Below are positions 8,338-18,018 of a DNA stretch of 64,000 nucleotides, one piece after another; positions within the stretch are counted from its first letter, which is position 1, and every line of letters begins with the position of its first letter. The notes beneath the pieces were generated by a model, which was not told where the DNA came from, searched no databases, and worked only from the letters and a program-made list of their open reading frames with translations. A program made the translations under genes and the position numbers. This stretch comes from Yoonia sp. G8-12. GTDB taxonomy: Bacteria > Pseudomonadota > Alphaproteobacteria > Rhodobacterales > Rhodobacteraceae. The DNA is taken from assembly GCF_038443675.1 (NCBI RefSeq), contig NZ_CP151762.1, forward strand, positions 2,790,001 to 2,854,000. The letters are read 5' to 3'.

Positions 8338-10170
8338 TTATTCCGCCGCATCTTTCACATTGATGAACCCACCGGATTGGCGGTTCCAATAGCGCGCATA
8401 TAGCCCGCCTTGGGCAAGCAGCACGTCATGGGTTCCTTGTTCGACAATGCGCCCTGCGTCAAGCACGACAATACGGTCCATGCGCGCCAAAGTAGACAGG
8501 CGGTGCGCGATGGCGATGACGGTCTTGCCGTCCATAATAGACTCTAACGCGCCTTGAATCGATGCTTCCACTTCGGAATCCAACGCGCTTGTCGCCTCAT
8601 CCAGCACAAGGATCGGTGCATCTTTCAGAATAGCGCGCGCAATCGCGATGCGCTGGCGTTGACCACCCGAGAGCTTGACCCCGCGTTCGCCCAAGTGGGC
8701 ATCATAGCCAGTGCGCCCTTTGTGATCTTTCAGCGTCAGGATAAACTCATGCGCCTCGGCCTGCTTGGCCGCCGCTTCAATTTCATCCTGCGTCGCGTCC
8801 GGTTTGCCGTATTTTATATTGTCGCGGGCCGAGCGGTTAAACATCGCAGTTTCCTGCGTGACCATCGCGATCTGGCGGCGCAGGCTTTCTTGGGTCACAT
8901 CGCGCAGATCGGCACCATCGATTTCAATCTTGCCTGCCTCGGCATCATAAAGCCGCAGCAAAAGCGCGACCAAAGTGGATTTTCCCGCACCAGAAGCACC
9001 GACCAACCCCAGCTTTTCACCAGGTGCCACATGCAGCGAAACACCATCCAGCCCACCCGGGCCGCCGCCATAGCTAAACGACACGTGATCCAATGTAATC
9101 GCACCATGTTTGGCGGACAGCACGGTGGCGTCATGCGCATCTGTCAGCGTATGGGCAGGGCTCAGCGTGATCATCGCATCCTCAACCTCGCCCACATTGG
9201 CGTACATGCCCATCAACGTGAAACTAACCCAACCGGTCATTTGCGACAGTCGCAGCGAAATTGCACCGGCGGCGGCAATATCACCGGCAGACGCGGCGCC
9301 TGTACTCCAGAAATACAGGGTCATGCCCACCAAAAGCACCGGCAACAGCCCGCCCAGCGCCATTAGCCAAAACCGGAACGACGCGGACATCCAGCCATAG
9401 CGCACCGCCGTGCCCCAATAGTTCTCCATTGCGTCAATCGCGGCACGGTCTTCGTGATCGTCATGAGCGAAAAGCTTGACCGTTTTGATGTTTGTGATCG
9501 TATCCACCACCTGCCCCGTGACCATCGCCCGCGTCGCCGCCCGCGCCTTGGACCGTTCGCGAATGCGCGGCATGAAGAAACGGATCAGCCAGATATAGGA
9601 CACTGCCCAGATCGCCAACAGCAGCGCGGAGCGGGCATCAATCGTGAAGAGCAGAATGATAGACCCCACCAAGGATGCCAAAGCAAAGGCCACCGTGTGG
9701 ATCATATCGACAATCAGATCGGTTGTCGCCCGCGCCGCCTGCATCTGTTTTTGCGCAATCCGTCCGGCGAAATCATCGTCAAAGAATGTCACCGATTGCC
9801 CCAGCGAGTGGCGATGCAAGCGAGACAGGATCAGGTTGCCCAAAGACGGGCCGACGACCACGGCCTGCATCACGCCAGAAACACCAAGGACAATAGGGCG
9901 CAGCACGACAAAGAAAGCCGTCACCCCAAGCAGCAAGATCACGTTTTCTGTGAAATACCCCTCGCCCGAAGAATTGAGCGCTGCATCAATCACCCAACCA
10001 AGCATGAGGGCGGTGGCGACCTCCAAAGTTCCCGCCAAAGCAGACACTAATCCAGCCCAAAGCGTGATTTTTGTGCTGCCCTTCAGGCACCAGCGCAGGA
10101 ACGCCATCAGTGTCTGTGGGGGTGGGCCTTCGGCGGGTTCAAAAGGGTCGATCCAGCGTTCTGGGGTCAT
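8338..10170 (-). CDS. ABC exporter, fused membrane and ATPase domains (second of a pair)
   Basis: 610 residues: a six-helix type I exporter domain (about 35-330) and an ATP-binding domain with Walker A GASGAGKSTLVALLLR, signature LSGGQRQRIAIARAIL and Walker B ILVLDEATSALDS. It overlaps the upstream paralogue by an ATGA junction (10167-10170). The two are similar in layout and length, so they most likely form a heterodimeric exporter in the inner membrane. Substrate unknown; lipid, peptide or drug exporters all have this form. Confidence 0.92.
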   Translation of the reverse strand: MTPERWIDPFEPAEGPPPQTLMAFLRWCLKGSTKITLWAGLVSALAGTLEVATALMLGWVIDAALNSSGEGYFTENVILLLGVTAFFVVLRPIVLGVSGVMQAVVVGPSLGNLILSRLHRHSLGQSVTFFDDDFAGRIAQKQMQAARATTDLIVDMIHTVAFALASLVGSIILLFTIDARSALLLAIWAVSYIWLIRFFMPRIRERSKARAATRAMVTGQVVDTITNIKTVKLFAHDDHEDRAAIDAMENYWGTAVRYGWMSASFRFWLMALGGLLPVLLVGMTLYFWSTGAASAGDIAAAGAISLRLSQMTGWVSFTLMGMYANVGEVEDAMITLSPAHTLTDAHDATVLSAKHGAITLDHVSFSYGGGPGGLDGVSLHVAPGEKLGLVGASGAGKSTLVALLLRLYDAEAGKIEIDGADLRDVTQESLRRQIAMVTQETAMFNRSARDNIKYGKPDATQDEIEAAAKQAEAHEFILTLKDHKGRTGYDAHLGERGVKLSGGQRQRIAIARAILKDAPILVLDEATSALDSEVEASIQGALESIMDGKTVIAIAHRLSTLARMDRIVVLDAGRIVEQGTHDVLLAQGGLYARYWNRQSGGFINVKDAAE

Positions 10171-12014
10171 TGCGTTTCCTGTTCGGACTGTCCCAGAAAG
10201 CCCCCTGATTGGCGCGCCCAGAACCGTGCGTATTGTCCATTTGCCGCTAGCAATGCATCATGCGTGCCATCTTCGATGATCCGCCCGTGATCCATCACGA
10301 TGATCCGGTCCATCTGGGCAATCGTCGACAAACGGTGTGCGATGGCGATGACGGTCTTGCCTTCCATCATGCCGTAGAGTGTCTGCTGAATTGCGGCTTC
10401 GACCTCACTATCTAGCGCACTCGTCGCTTCGTCCAACAGCAGAATAGGCGCATCTTTCAAAATGACCCGCGCAAGGCTGATCCGCTGCCGCTGCCCACCC
10501 GAGAGTTTGACCCCGCGTTCACCAACGCGCGCATCATATCCGGTGTTGCCCTCACTATCCTCGAGCCCAAGAATAAACTCATGCGCTTCAGCCTTGCGCG
10601 CAGCGGCGACCACAGCGTCCTCACTCGCGGCGGGGTTACCGTAAAGGATATTTTCCCGCACCGACCGATGCAAAAGCGCGCTGTCTTGTTGGACCATACC
10701 AATCGCGCTGCGCAGGCTGTCTTGGGTCGCGAATTTGATATCTTGCCCATCAATCAGGATCTGACCCTGTTCCACATCGTAAAACCGTAGCAACAGTTTC
10801 ACGAGCGTTGATTTGCCTGCACCTGATTGCCCGACAAGACCCACTTTTTCACCAGCAGCGATGGACAGTTTTACATGATCCAGACCGCCGGTTTTCTTGC
10901 CGTAATGATGGGATAGATCGCGCACCTCGACCGCACCGGATTTGATATCCAAAGCCGTAGCATCAGGTTGGTCTACCAAGGTGACAGGCTGCGCGATGGT
11001 CAGCATCCCTTCCTTCACAACGCCCAATTCGCGAAAGAAATCAGTCATGGCCCACATGATCCAACCCGACATCGCATTCAAACGCAACGCCAGCGAAGTC
11101 GCGACCGCAACCACACCAACAGACGCCATGCCCTGCATCCAAAGCCAGATGGACCATCCAACAACACCGACAACCAAGACACCGTTCAACAGCATCAGCC
11201 CCGCGTCCATCGTTGTATATAGCCGCATTTCGATCTGGAAAGTACGTCGCGCTTCTTCAATCGCCTCTTTGGCGTAATCAATTTCGCGGTCATGGTGCGC
11301 GAACATTTTGACTGCGTGAATGTTGGTATAGCTGTCCACAACACGCCCTGTCACCGCACTGCGGGCATTTGATGCCGCCTCAGACGCGGGCGTGATACGG
11401 CGGATGACCCAGCGCAGCAGGAAAAGATAGGGCGCCAACCAAAGCATCAGCGGCACCAACAGCCGCAAATCCGCCTGCCCCAGCAATACGGCGGCGGCGA
11501 TGATATAGGCCACGGCAAACGCCAGCGCATCAAAGAGCTGGAACACAACAGACCCTGCCGCTGGCGGAGTTTGCATGATGCGGTTCGCGATCCGGCCTGC
11601 AAAATCATCCTCAAACCAACCCACGGATTGGCGCAGCACATGGCGGTGCGCCCGCCAGCGGACCAGCGTGCCAAAATTTGGCAGGATCGTGTTGTTCAAC
11701 AGCAAAATCTGCAACATGTGGAACGCGGGGCGGATGGTCAGTATCAGGAATGCGACCAGAAGAAACTCGTCGCCATTTTCGGCCCAAACCTGCGCCGGGG
11801 CGCCACCTGTCAGGATATCAACAAGGCGGCCCAGATAGCTAAGCAACCAGATTTCGATGATCGCGATGATGACAGCAGAGATACCCGTGACCCAGAACAC
11901 CTTTTTGAACGGCTCTGCGTAAGCACGCAGAAACGGGTAAAGCCGCTTGGGCGGCGTGTCGCTCTCCTTGTAGGGCACATAGGGATCGACAAGACCTTCG
12001 AACCAACGAAACAC
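10167..12014 (-). CDS. ABC exporter, fused membrane and ATPase domains (first of a pair)
   Basis: 615 residues with the same architecture as its neighbour: membrane domain (about 45-340), Walker A GQSGAGKSTLVKLLLR, signature LSGGQRQRISLARVIL, Walker B ILLLDEATSALDS and an H-loop IAIAHRLSTIAQMDR. Both partners keep complete ATPase motifs, so two active sites are expected, unlike exporters with one degenerate site. Translationally coupled to the following gene. The 47 nt between its start and the LysE gene stop is the only place for its own promoter. Confidence 0.92.
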   Translation of the reverse strand: MFRWFEGLVDPYVPYKESDTPPKRLYPFLRAYAEPFKKVFWVTGISAVIIAIIEIWLLSYLGRLVDILTGGAPAQVWAENGDEFLLVAFLILTIRPAFHMLQILLLNNTILPNFGTLVRWRAHRHVLRQSVGWFEDDFAGRIANRIMQTPPAAGSVVFQLFDALAFAVAYIIAAAVLLGQADLRLLVPLMLWLAPYLFLLRWVIRRITPASEAASNARSAVTGRVVDSYTNIHAVKMFAHHDREIDYAKEAIEEARRTFQIEMRLYTTMDAGLMLLNGVLVVGVVGWSIWLWMQGMASVGVVAVATSLALRLNAMSGWIMWAMTDFFRELGVVKEGMLTIAQPVTLVDQPDATALDIKSGAVEVRDLSHHYGKKTGGLDHVKLSIAAGEKVGLVGQSGAGKSTLVKLLLRFYDVEQGQILIDGQDIKFATQDSLRSAIGMVQQDSALLHRSVRENILYGNPAASEDAVVAAARKAEAHEFILGLEDSEGNTGYDARVGERGVKLSGGQRQRISLARVILKDAPILLLDEATSALDSEVEAAIQQTLYGMMEGKTVIAIAHRLSTIAQMDRIIVMDHGRIIEDGTHDALLAANGQYARFWARQSGGFLGQSEQETQ

Positions 12015-12061
12015 GGGGGTCTGCCTTTCAGAAATAGATGTCTGCTATAGCAAAGCTTATC

Positions 12062-12643
12062 TCAGAGAAAAAGCAGGACTGAAAAACCGATCAAAGCCAG
12101 CGCCATAATGCGCATAAAGACGCGCCAAGCCGTTGCATTCATCAAAATGTAGGACAGTAAACTACCCGCCGTGGCCCAGAAAATGCAAACGCCAAGGTTA
12201 AGGGTTGAAAAGGTCGTGGCCAAAGTCATCGCTTGCTGCACGGGGGCCAGCGTTGCGACATATGCGGTCGCACTTAAGGCGACGGCCCAGACCTTGGGGT
12301 TCACCCATTGGAACAAAACGGCCTGAAGGAATGTAAAGGGTTTGTCTGTCTCTCTCTTCTTCGCAGGATCAGCACGCCACAGATTATAGGCCATCCACAG
12401 AATCCAAAGGCCTGCAATCACCTTAAGCACCCCGCCCAGCGCAGGATGCGCAGCAATCAATGCACCAATGCCGATGCCGGTGACAGCGGCAATGATGCCA
12501 ACGCCAAGAGCCACGCCAGTGATATGTGGCAGGGTTCTCTGAAACCCGAACCGCGCACCGGAGGTGGTGATCAAGATCACATTTGGCCCGGGCGAGAAGA
12601 GACCGAAAAAGACAAAACCGATGAGGGGCAGTAACTCAGCCAA
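12062..12643 (-). CDS. LysE/RhtB-family amino-acid exporter
   Basis: 193 residues, mostly hydrophobic, about six membrane helices. The N-terminus LPLIGFVFFGLFSPGPNVILITTSGARFG has the GPN signature of the LysE/RhtB family (written here in two adjoining parts: LPLIGFVFFGLFSPGPN and VILITTSGARFG). These carriers export amino acids or homoserine-lactone-like compounds. The start overlaps the cca stop by 8 nt, so it is co-translated with the tRNA-processing gene. Substrate not determinable. Confidence 0.9.
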   Translation of the reverse strand: MAELLPLIGFVFFGLFSPGPNVILITTSGARFGFQRTLPHITGVALGVGIIAAVTGIGIGALIAAHPALGGVLKVIAGLWILWMAYNLWRADPAKKRETDKPFTFLQAVLFQWVNPKVWAVALSATAYVATLAPVQQAMTLATTFSTLNLGVCIFWATAGSLLSYILMNATAWRVFMRIMALALIGFSVLLFL

Positions 12644-13771
12644 GCAGGTCTGCTTTCGTCAGGGTAAAACCCGACGCGATCCATCGCGCCTCGGCCTCTT
12701 GCAGGGCTTTGCCAAGGGCAGGACCAGTGAACGCAGGCATCAGATCAGCGGCTTTGAGTGGAAAGACTTGGCGTGCGGCATTGGCTATTGGCGCAAGGGC
12801 GGCTTTGTTGATCGCCTGCCCCAGCGCTGCGGATTCTACCAGCAACACATCGCGCCCGGCCTGTTCTCCGTGGCGATAGGCGGTTTCAATCGGGGAAAGG
12901 CCAGCAGTGATGTGGCCCAGCGCGCGTGTTTGCGTATTGGACAGGCGCAGCGCCTGCGCGGGATCCCCACCGATGACCGCCAAACGGCGCAAGGGATCGG
13001 GGGCAACGCCGACCGATTGTTCCAGATGCACAAGCACGGCAAGGCTACCACTCTCTGCACCCGGCAAAACCTGCGCCAAAGCCCCGGTTGTGACCATCGC
13101 GGCCAATGCTGGCGCCGGATCAGGGGCGCTGAGCAGTTTCAGCATCTCGGCGGTGATCCGTTCCACTGAAAGCGATTGCAGGCCTTCGATATTATCCGCG
13201 CAGGCGGCCAACCCATCGCGGTCGGGGCCTTCGTTCACGTCGCCATACCACGCGTAAAACCGGAAAAACCGCAGAATACGCAAATAATCTTCTTTGATCC
13301 GCAGGTCGGCGTCTTCGATAAACCGGATGCGGCGCGCGGTCAGGTCGGGCAAACCGCCCAAGGGATCAGTGATCCGGCCATCGGGGGCGGCGTAAAGCGC
13401 GTTCATGGTAAAATCGCGGCGGCGGGCGTCATCACGCATGTTGTCCGAGAATGCGACCGTGGCGCGGCGCCCGTCGGTTGCGACATCGCGCCGGAATGTC
13501 GTGATTTCGAAAGGGAGGTCATTCATAACCAGTGTCACAGTGCCGTGGTCGATGCCTGTTGGAACGGCTTTGATGCCCGCCACTTTGGCCAAATCCATCA
13601 CGGTTTGCGGCAAAGCATCGGTGGACAGGTCAAGATCGGCTACCTGCTCTCCCAACAGTTCATTGCGCACACACCCCCGACAAACCACGCCTGATAACCC
13701 GCGTCCGTCAGCAATTTGCAAACCCTTTGCGCAGCGTCATCGTGCAGCCATGGTGCAGAAATTTGGGTCAT
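12636..13771 (-). CDS. cca: CCA tRNA nucleotidyltransferase, frameshifted near the 5' end
   Basis: The polymerase beta-type nucleotidyltransferase adds or repairs the CCA end of tRNAs. Most of the protein is in one frame from about 13680 down: RNELLGEQVADLDLSTDALP (the DxD metal site is DLD), TIDHGTVTLV-like IDHGTVTLV, and RRRDFTMNALYA. The true N-terminus (MTQISAPWLHDDAAQR, then AWFVGG) is read in another frame from ATG 13771, which overlaps the NUDIX stop as ATGA. The two frames join at a C5 run (13674-13678 on the plus strand). One extra base there restores FVGGCVRNELLG, the expected family motif. Kept as a CDS because about 90% is in one frame and the lesion looks like a sequencing error in an essential gene. 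Confidence 0.9.
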
Positions 13772-14352
13772 GTCATCCGCTCGGCAAAGGCACGCAGAAT
13801 ACACGCGGTAGCGCCCCAGATGTAATACGGACCAAAAGGCACGATATAATAGAGCCTGCGGCGACCTTGCCAGCGACGGCCTTCAATCAGATAGTTTTTG
13901 GGATCAATGAGGTGGGCTAAAGGCACCTCAAAGACCTCGCTGACTCCGCCTGCTTCTGGCACGGGATCGTAGTGCCCATCAATAAGGCCTAGTATCGGCG
14001 TTACCTGATACCCCGTCACCGTTTGGTGGGGAGGCAGTTCACCCAGCACGTTGACGATTGTAGGCGGCAGTCCGATTTCCTCGTGCGCTTCGCGCAGGGC
14101 GGCATCAACAAGCGTGGCATCGGTAGGGTCCTGCTTGCCCCCGGGAAAAGCGATCTGGCCGGGATGGTGTTTCAGGCGCGCGGACCGTTTTGTGAGAATA
14201 ACAGTCTCTGATTCGGTGCGAATACCGATCAAGACTGCGGCAGGTGTGAGCGCACCATCAGGTTTTTTTACATCTGCATTCAGATCAAAATCAGAAGATG
14301 CGCTGCCCGCTTGGGCAAGCGCACCTTCCAGCTTTTTGCGCAGGTCAGGCAC
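13768..14352 (-). CDS. NUDIX hydrolase, CoA pyrophosphatase (NudL/YeaB) type
   Basis: 194 residues from a GTG at 14352; an ATG at 14397 (209 residues) would overlap hslO by 53 nt, while the GTG gives the more usual 8-nt overlap. The NUDIX box GGKQDPTDATLVDAALREAHEEIG is complete: GGKQDPTDATLVDAALREA then HEEIG. It is preceded by LKHHPGQIAFPG, the extra UPF0035-type motif of CoA pyrophosphatases. Such enzymes hydrolyse CoA or its oxidised form to 3',5'-ADP and phosphopantetheine. It is coupled to cca downstream by an ATGA overlap. Confidence 0.88.
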   Translation of the reverse strand: MPDLRKKLEGALAQAGSASSDFDLNADVKKPDGALTPAAVLIGIRTESETVILTKRSARLKHHPGQIAFPGGKQDPTDATLVDAALREAHEEIGLPPTIVNVLGELPPHQTVTGYQVTPILGLIDGHYDPVPEAGGVSEVFEVPLAHLIDPKNYLIEGRRWQGRRRLYYIVPFGPYYIWGATACILRAFAERMT

Positions 14353-15337
14353 TGGTATCCTTGGCCTCAAACCCGAGCGTGTCGGGGTCAAAGACATAAT
14401 GTGCGCCGCAGAACTGACAGTCGGCGGTCACGGTGCCTTCGTCTGTTGTCATTGTCGCGATATCCTTGGCCGAATAGATCGACAGGCTCTGGCGGACTTT
14501 GTCATCCGAACAGCTACACCCAAATTTGATCGGCTGGGCATCGTAGACGCGCGGCTGCTCTTCATGAAACAAGCGCACCAACAGGTCGGTTGGCGACACG
14601 CTTGGGCCAATCAGCTCAATCTCGTCGACCGTATCCAACAAGGCGTTGGCGCGATTCCAGTTCTCGCTTTCATCCGCGTCCAGAATATCTGTCGCATGCA
14701 GCAACCCGTCTTCGCCTGATCCGCCTTCGCCCGTCACATGCGGCGACGTCTTTGGCATATGCTGCAAAATCACGCCACCTGCACGCCACTGGGTACCTTC
14801 ACCGGGAATCTGTGACTGGCCGTAGGTCAGTTGGAAACGGGTCGGTATCTGCTCTGACTGGGCAAAATACGTCTCTGCACAGGCCGAAAGAGACCCGCCA
14901 GCGATCGGCGTGATACCCTGATAGGGCGTCATGTCCTGTCCCTGGTCGATGAGGATAGCGAAATACCCCTTGCCGATTTGACTAAACGGATCAGCCGTTT
15001 CATCCAGCGTTTCTGCATCATAGGACGCATAGGCGCGGATGCGCGCTGGTTGCCCGTCATCAGTAGGACCATAATAATCGGTCGCGATCAAACGGGCGGG
15101 GCCAGAGCCGCGCACCTGCAAAGACAGCTTCCACCGCAGTTTCATGGTTTGACCAATCAACGCGGTCAGCAACGCCATCTCGGCCACCAGCCCCTCGATC
15201 AAAGGGGGATAGTTGTGCTGTTCAAGCACCTGTTCCAACACACCATCAAGCCGAGCCACCCGTCCACGGATGTCGGAGGCGTCAAGTTGGAATGGCAGGA
15301 CGGTATCGTCCCAGGCGATTTTGTTGCCGAGGGTCAT
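14345..15337 (-). CDS. hslO: Hsp33, redox-regulated chaperone
   Basis: About 330 residues from ATG 15337 (MTLGNKIAWDD); the open frame extends upstream to 15460 but that part overlaps the divergent NUDIX gene. The substrate-binding core includes EGLVAEMALLTALIGQTMKL. The C-terminal zinc redox switch has FGCSCSDDKV and CQFCGAHY, so all four Cys ligands are present. On oxidation the zinc is lost and the protein becomes a holdase. It leads a leftward operon with the NUDIX gene, cca and a LysE-type exporter. Confidence 0.94.
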   Translation of the reverse strand: MTLGNKIAWDDTVLPFQLDASDIRGRVARLDGVLEQVLEQHNYPPLIEGLVAEMALLTALIGQTMKLRWKLSLQVRGSGPARLIATDYYGPTDDGQPARIRAYASYDAETLDETADPFSQIGKGYFAILIDQGQDMTPYQGITPIAGGSLSACAETYFAQSEQIPTRFQLTYGQSQIPGEGTQWRAGGVILQHMPKTSPHVTGEGGSGEDGLLHATDILDADESENWNRANALLDTVDEIELIGPSVSPTDLLVRLFHEEQPRVYDAQPIKFGCSCSDDKVRQSLSIYSAKDIATMTTDEGTVTADCQFCGAHYVFDPDTLGFEAKDTSA

Positions 15338-15413
15338 GGTCTTTCCTAACAAGTTCAGGGATGGCATACCGCGCCTATATAGGTGGGGCAAGCCAACGTC
15401 CAAGGGGGAAGCT

Positions 15414-15851
15414 ATGATCAGACGGTATGGCGAGGTGCCGCAAAACGGGCAGCGATACAAACACCGCGCTGGCGTTTATGCGATTTTACCATGCGCGGGC
15501 AAGCTTCTGTTGACCTATCAGGGCGATCCGCACTTTGAGGTCCAACTCCCAGGTGGCGGCATTGACCCAGGGGAACATCCGCTGAACGCACTCCACCGCG
15601 AAGTATTTGAAGAAACCGGCTGGCGGATTGCCGCGCCGCGCAAATTGGGCACATTCCGGCGCTTTACCTATATGCCTGAGTATAACCTTTGGGCCGAAAA
15701 GCTGTGTCATATCTATCTGGCCCGCCCCATACGGCCCCACGGTCCGCCGACCGAACCGGGGCATATGGCGCTTTGGTTGTCTGTCGAGGAGGCGCTGGCC
15801 GAGCTGTATAATGATGGCGATGCAGAATTTGTGGCACGTTTGATGCTTTAG
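15414..15851 (+). CDS. NUDIX hydrolase
   Basis: 145 residues from ATG 15414, with the GGGGGA ribosome site just upstream. The NUDIX box runs from GGGIDPGEHPLNALHREVFE to EETGW, complete. It hydrolyses a nucleoside diphosphate linked to another moiety; no substrate-selecting motif is recognised. It is divergent from hslO, and its TAG stop is immediately followed by a structured repeat that probably terminates transcription. Confidence 0.88.
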   Translation: MIRRYGEVPQNGQRYKHRAGVYAILPCAGKLLLTYQGDPHFEVQLPGGGIDPGEHPLNALHREVFEETGWRIAAPRKLGTFRRFTYMPEYNLWAEKLCHIYLARPIRPHGPPTEPGHMALWLSVEEALAELYNDGDAEFVARLML

Positions 15852-15907
15852 GGGCTTTGCCCCCGGCGCTTTGCGCCTCCCCCAGGATATTTTTGGGCCA
15901 GTAATAG
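15851..15907 (+). repeat. Structured intergenic repeat, copy 1 (terminator-like)
   Basis: 57 nt made of GGGGCTTTGCCCC, then GGCGCTTTGCGCC, then CCCCCAGGATATTTTTGGG and CCAGTAATAG. Two adjacent hairpins with short loops begin at the last base of the NUDIX stop codon. A second copy starts 2 nt after the argG stop at 17206. Short repeats of this type, ending in CCCAGGATATTT...GGGCC, are scattered through Rhodobacteraceae genomes in my recollection. A role in termination or mRNA 3' stability is likely from position. Confidence 0.8.
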
Positions 15908-15990
15908 ACGGTCATGTGGCTGTTCTTGCCCCTGTCGGGAAAAACCTTTATCGCGCGAGACAACTCATATTGACGTAAAGGCGCTTGCTT

Positions 15991-17204
15991 ATGACCGCTC
16001 CGAAAAAGTTGTTCTGGCCTATTCCGGTGGGCTTGATACCTCGATCATCCTGAAATGGTTGCAGACCGAGTATAACTGCGAGGTCGTGACTTTTACCGCC
16101 GATCTTGGTCAGGGTGAGGAATTGGAGCCTGCGCGCGCCAAGGCCGAAATGATGGGCGCCTCTGCCATCTATATTGAGGACCTGCGCGAAGAATTTGTGC
16201 GCGATTTCGTATTCCCGATGTTCCGCGCCAATGCGCTTTACGAGGGGCTTTATCTGCTGGGCACGTCGATCGCGCGCCCGTTGATTTCAAAGCGTCTGGT
16301 TGAGATTGCGGCCGCCGAAGGGGCCGATGCCGTGGCGCATGGCGCGACGGGCAAGGGCAATGACCAAGTGCGGTTTGAGTTGGCAGCCTATGCGTTGAAC
16401 CCTGAAATTAAGGTGATCGCGCCCTGGCGTGAGTGGGATTTGACCAGCCGGACCCGTTTGTTGGAATTTGCCGAGAAGAACCAGATCCCTGTTGCCAAGG
16501 ACAAGCGCGGTGAAGCGCCGTTTAGTGTGGATGCGAACCTGCTGCATACATCATCCGAGGGCAAAGTGCTGGAGGATCCGGGTGTTGAAGCGCCTGATTA
16601 TGTTTATCAGCGTACTGTCGCACCCGAAGACGCGCCTGATACGGCGGAGATGGTCGAGATTGAGTTTGAGCGTGGCGATGCCGTAGGTATTAATGGCGAA
16701 CGCATGTCGCCAGCCACGATTCTGACGAAGCTGAACGAACTGGGCGGCAAGCACGGCGTTGGTCGTCTTGATCTGGTGGAAAACCGGTTTGTCGGTATGA
16801 AATCACGCGGGATTTATGAAACACCCGGCGGAACCGTTTTGTTGGAAGCGCACCGTGGCATTGAGCAAATTACACTTGATAGCGGTGCTGGCCATCTAAA
16901 AGACAGCATCATGCCGCGGTATGCGGAACTGATTTATAACGGTTTCTGGTTCTCACCTGAGCGGGAAATGCTACAGGCGCTGATTGACAAGAGCCAAGAG
17001 CATGTGTCGGGCACGGTGCGTGTGAAGCTTTATAAAGGCTCGGCTACAACTGTTGCGCGCTGGTCGGACCAATCGCTTTATTCCGAGGCGCATGTGACGT
17101 TTGAGGATGATGCGGGTGCTTATGACCAGACTGATGCGCAAGGGTTTATTCAATTGAATGCCCTGCGGTTGAAGTTGTTGGCTGCGCGTAATCGGCGGGG
17201 TTAA
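15991..17204 (+). CDS. argG: Argininosuccinate synthase, frameshifted near the 5' end
   Basis: It joins citrulline and aspartate using ATP in arginine synthesis. The main frame, from about 16008, shows LAYSGGLDTSIILKWLQTEY (the PP-loop), ADLGQGEELEPAR and HGATGKGNDQVRFE. The natural start is ATG 15991 (MTAPKK), but an A5 run at 16003-16007 leaves it out of frame; a sixth A gives MTAPKKVVLAYSGGLDTS, the expected N-terminus. As sequenced, the uninterrupted frame begins at 16059, after the PP-loop, and would lack ATP binding. Kept as a CDS since a miscalled base is more likely than loss. Flanked on both sides by copies of a hairpin repeat. Confidence 0.92.
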
Positions 17205-17205
17205 G

Positions 17206-17263
17206 GGGGCTTTGCCCCCGGCCCTCACGGGCCTCCCCCAGGATATTTGTGGGCCAGTAATAG
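17206..17263 (+). repeat. Structured intergenic repeat, copy 2 (terminator-like)
   Basis: Same layout and orientation as 15851-15907: GGGGCTTTGCCCC, then GGCCCTCACGGGCC, then the shared tail CCCCCAGGATATTTGTGGG and CCAGTAATAG. The second stem differs from copy 1 (GGCCC/GGGCC against GGCGC/GCGCC) but stays fully paired, and its loop has changed. It lies between the convergent argG and sulfotransferase-like genes and would act as a shared terminator. Confidence 0.8.
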
Positions 17264-17264
17264 G

Positions 17265-17966
17265 CTAAGACAATTTTTGGATCACCAGCTTTTCGTAAAG
17301 CGGTAGGGCCTTGTCGAGAATGTCTTGGTGGCGGGCGTCAACCGTTGGCAACGGGCCTTCGGCGGCGGCGAAACCTGTGCTTTCATGTACGGCATTGTAC
17401 CAATGTTTTGCCCAAATACCGTCGGCCTTTTTGGGTCCGGCGCGCCAGTGCAGCATTGCAGGATCGAAGTTTAAGCCTATGCTTTCACACAGTTTTCTCA
17501 GCATTTTTTCAGGGGCTGTGCGGATGTCGGCGCTGTCGATCACGAGGCCGCCGATTTTGTCGTAGAGCGCTGCTTGTTGGGTGAAACCGATGTCTTGGAG
17601 GGTCATTTCATCTCGTTTGGCACCATAGCTGGCGATGACCCGTGCTGGGTGCCGTATGAGGTGGATATTGATGCAATCCCGCGCCCAGTCCAAAGGGAAG
17701 CCTGCGATCATATGGTGCGGCATGTGCTTCATGTAGAAATGTGGCTTTTGGGCTAGAATAGTGTCTAAACAGCGCTTTGCAACGATCTGCGGATCGGTTT
17801 CGTGGGCCGTCATTATTTCATCGCGCATCGGGTGATTAGCACCGGTTGCTGCGAGATATGGCGCATAGAAAGGTTCGTCCCACACGGCGAAATCCGCGCG
17901 GTTTCCGAAGGCATACATCATCGCAGTTGAAAGGTTGCGCGGCCCGGACCACATGGCAATTCTCAT
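17265..17966 (-). CDS. Sulfotransferase-like P-loop protein
   Basis: 233 residues. The N-terminus MRIAMWSGPRNLSTAMMYAF is a sulfotransferase-type PAPS-binding loop (WSGPRNLST), and a later NIHLIRHPARVIASY matches the 3'-phosphate-binding R-P-x-x-v motif. Homologues sit beside class IV aminotransferase genes in many proteobacteria, as here (the aminotransferase gene ends 52 nt upstream). The substrate and even whether it transfers sulfate are not known. Cytosolic, no signal. Confidence 0.78.
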   Translation of the reverse strand: MRIAMWSGPRNLSTAMMYAFGNRADFAVWDEPFYAPYLAATGANHPMRDEIMTAHETDPQIVAKRCLDTILAQKPHFYMKHMPHHMIAGFPLDWARDCINIHLIRHPARVIASYGAKRDEMTLQDIGFTQQAALYDKIGGLVIDSADIRTAPEKMLRKLCESIGLNFDPAMLHWRAGPKKADGIWAKHWYNAVHESTGFAAAEGPLPTVDARHQDILDKALPLYEKLVIQKLS

Positions 17967-18018
17967 CGGTCACATCCCGTACACAAGCTGTGCACAACCT
18001 GTACATACGGCTGGTACA

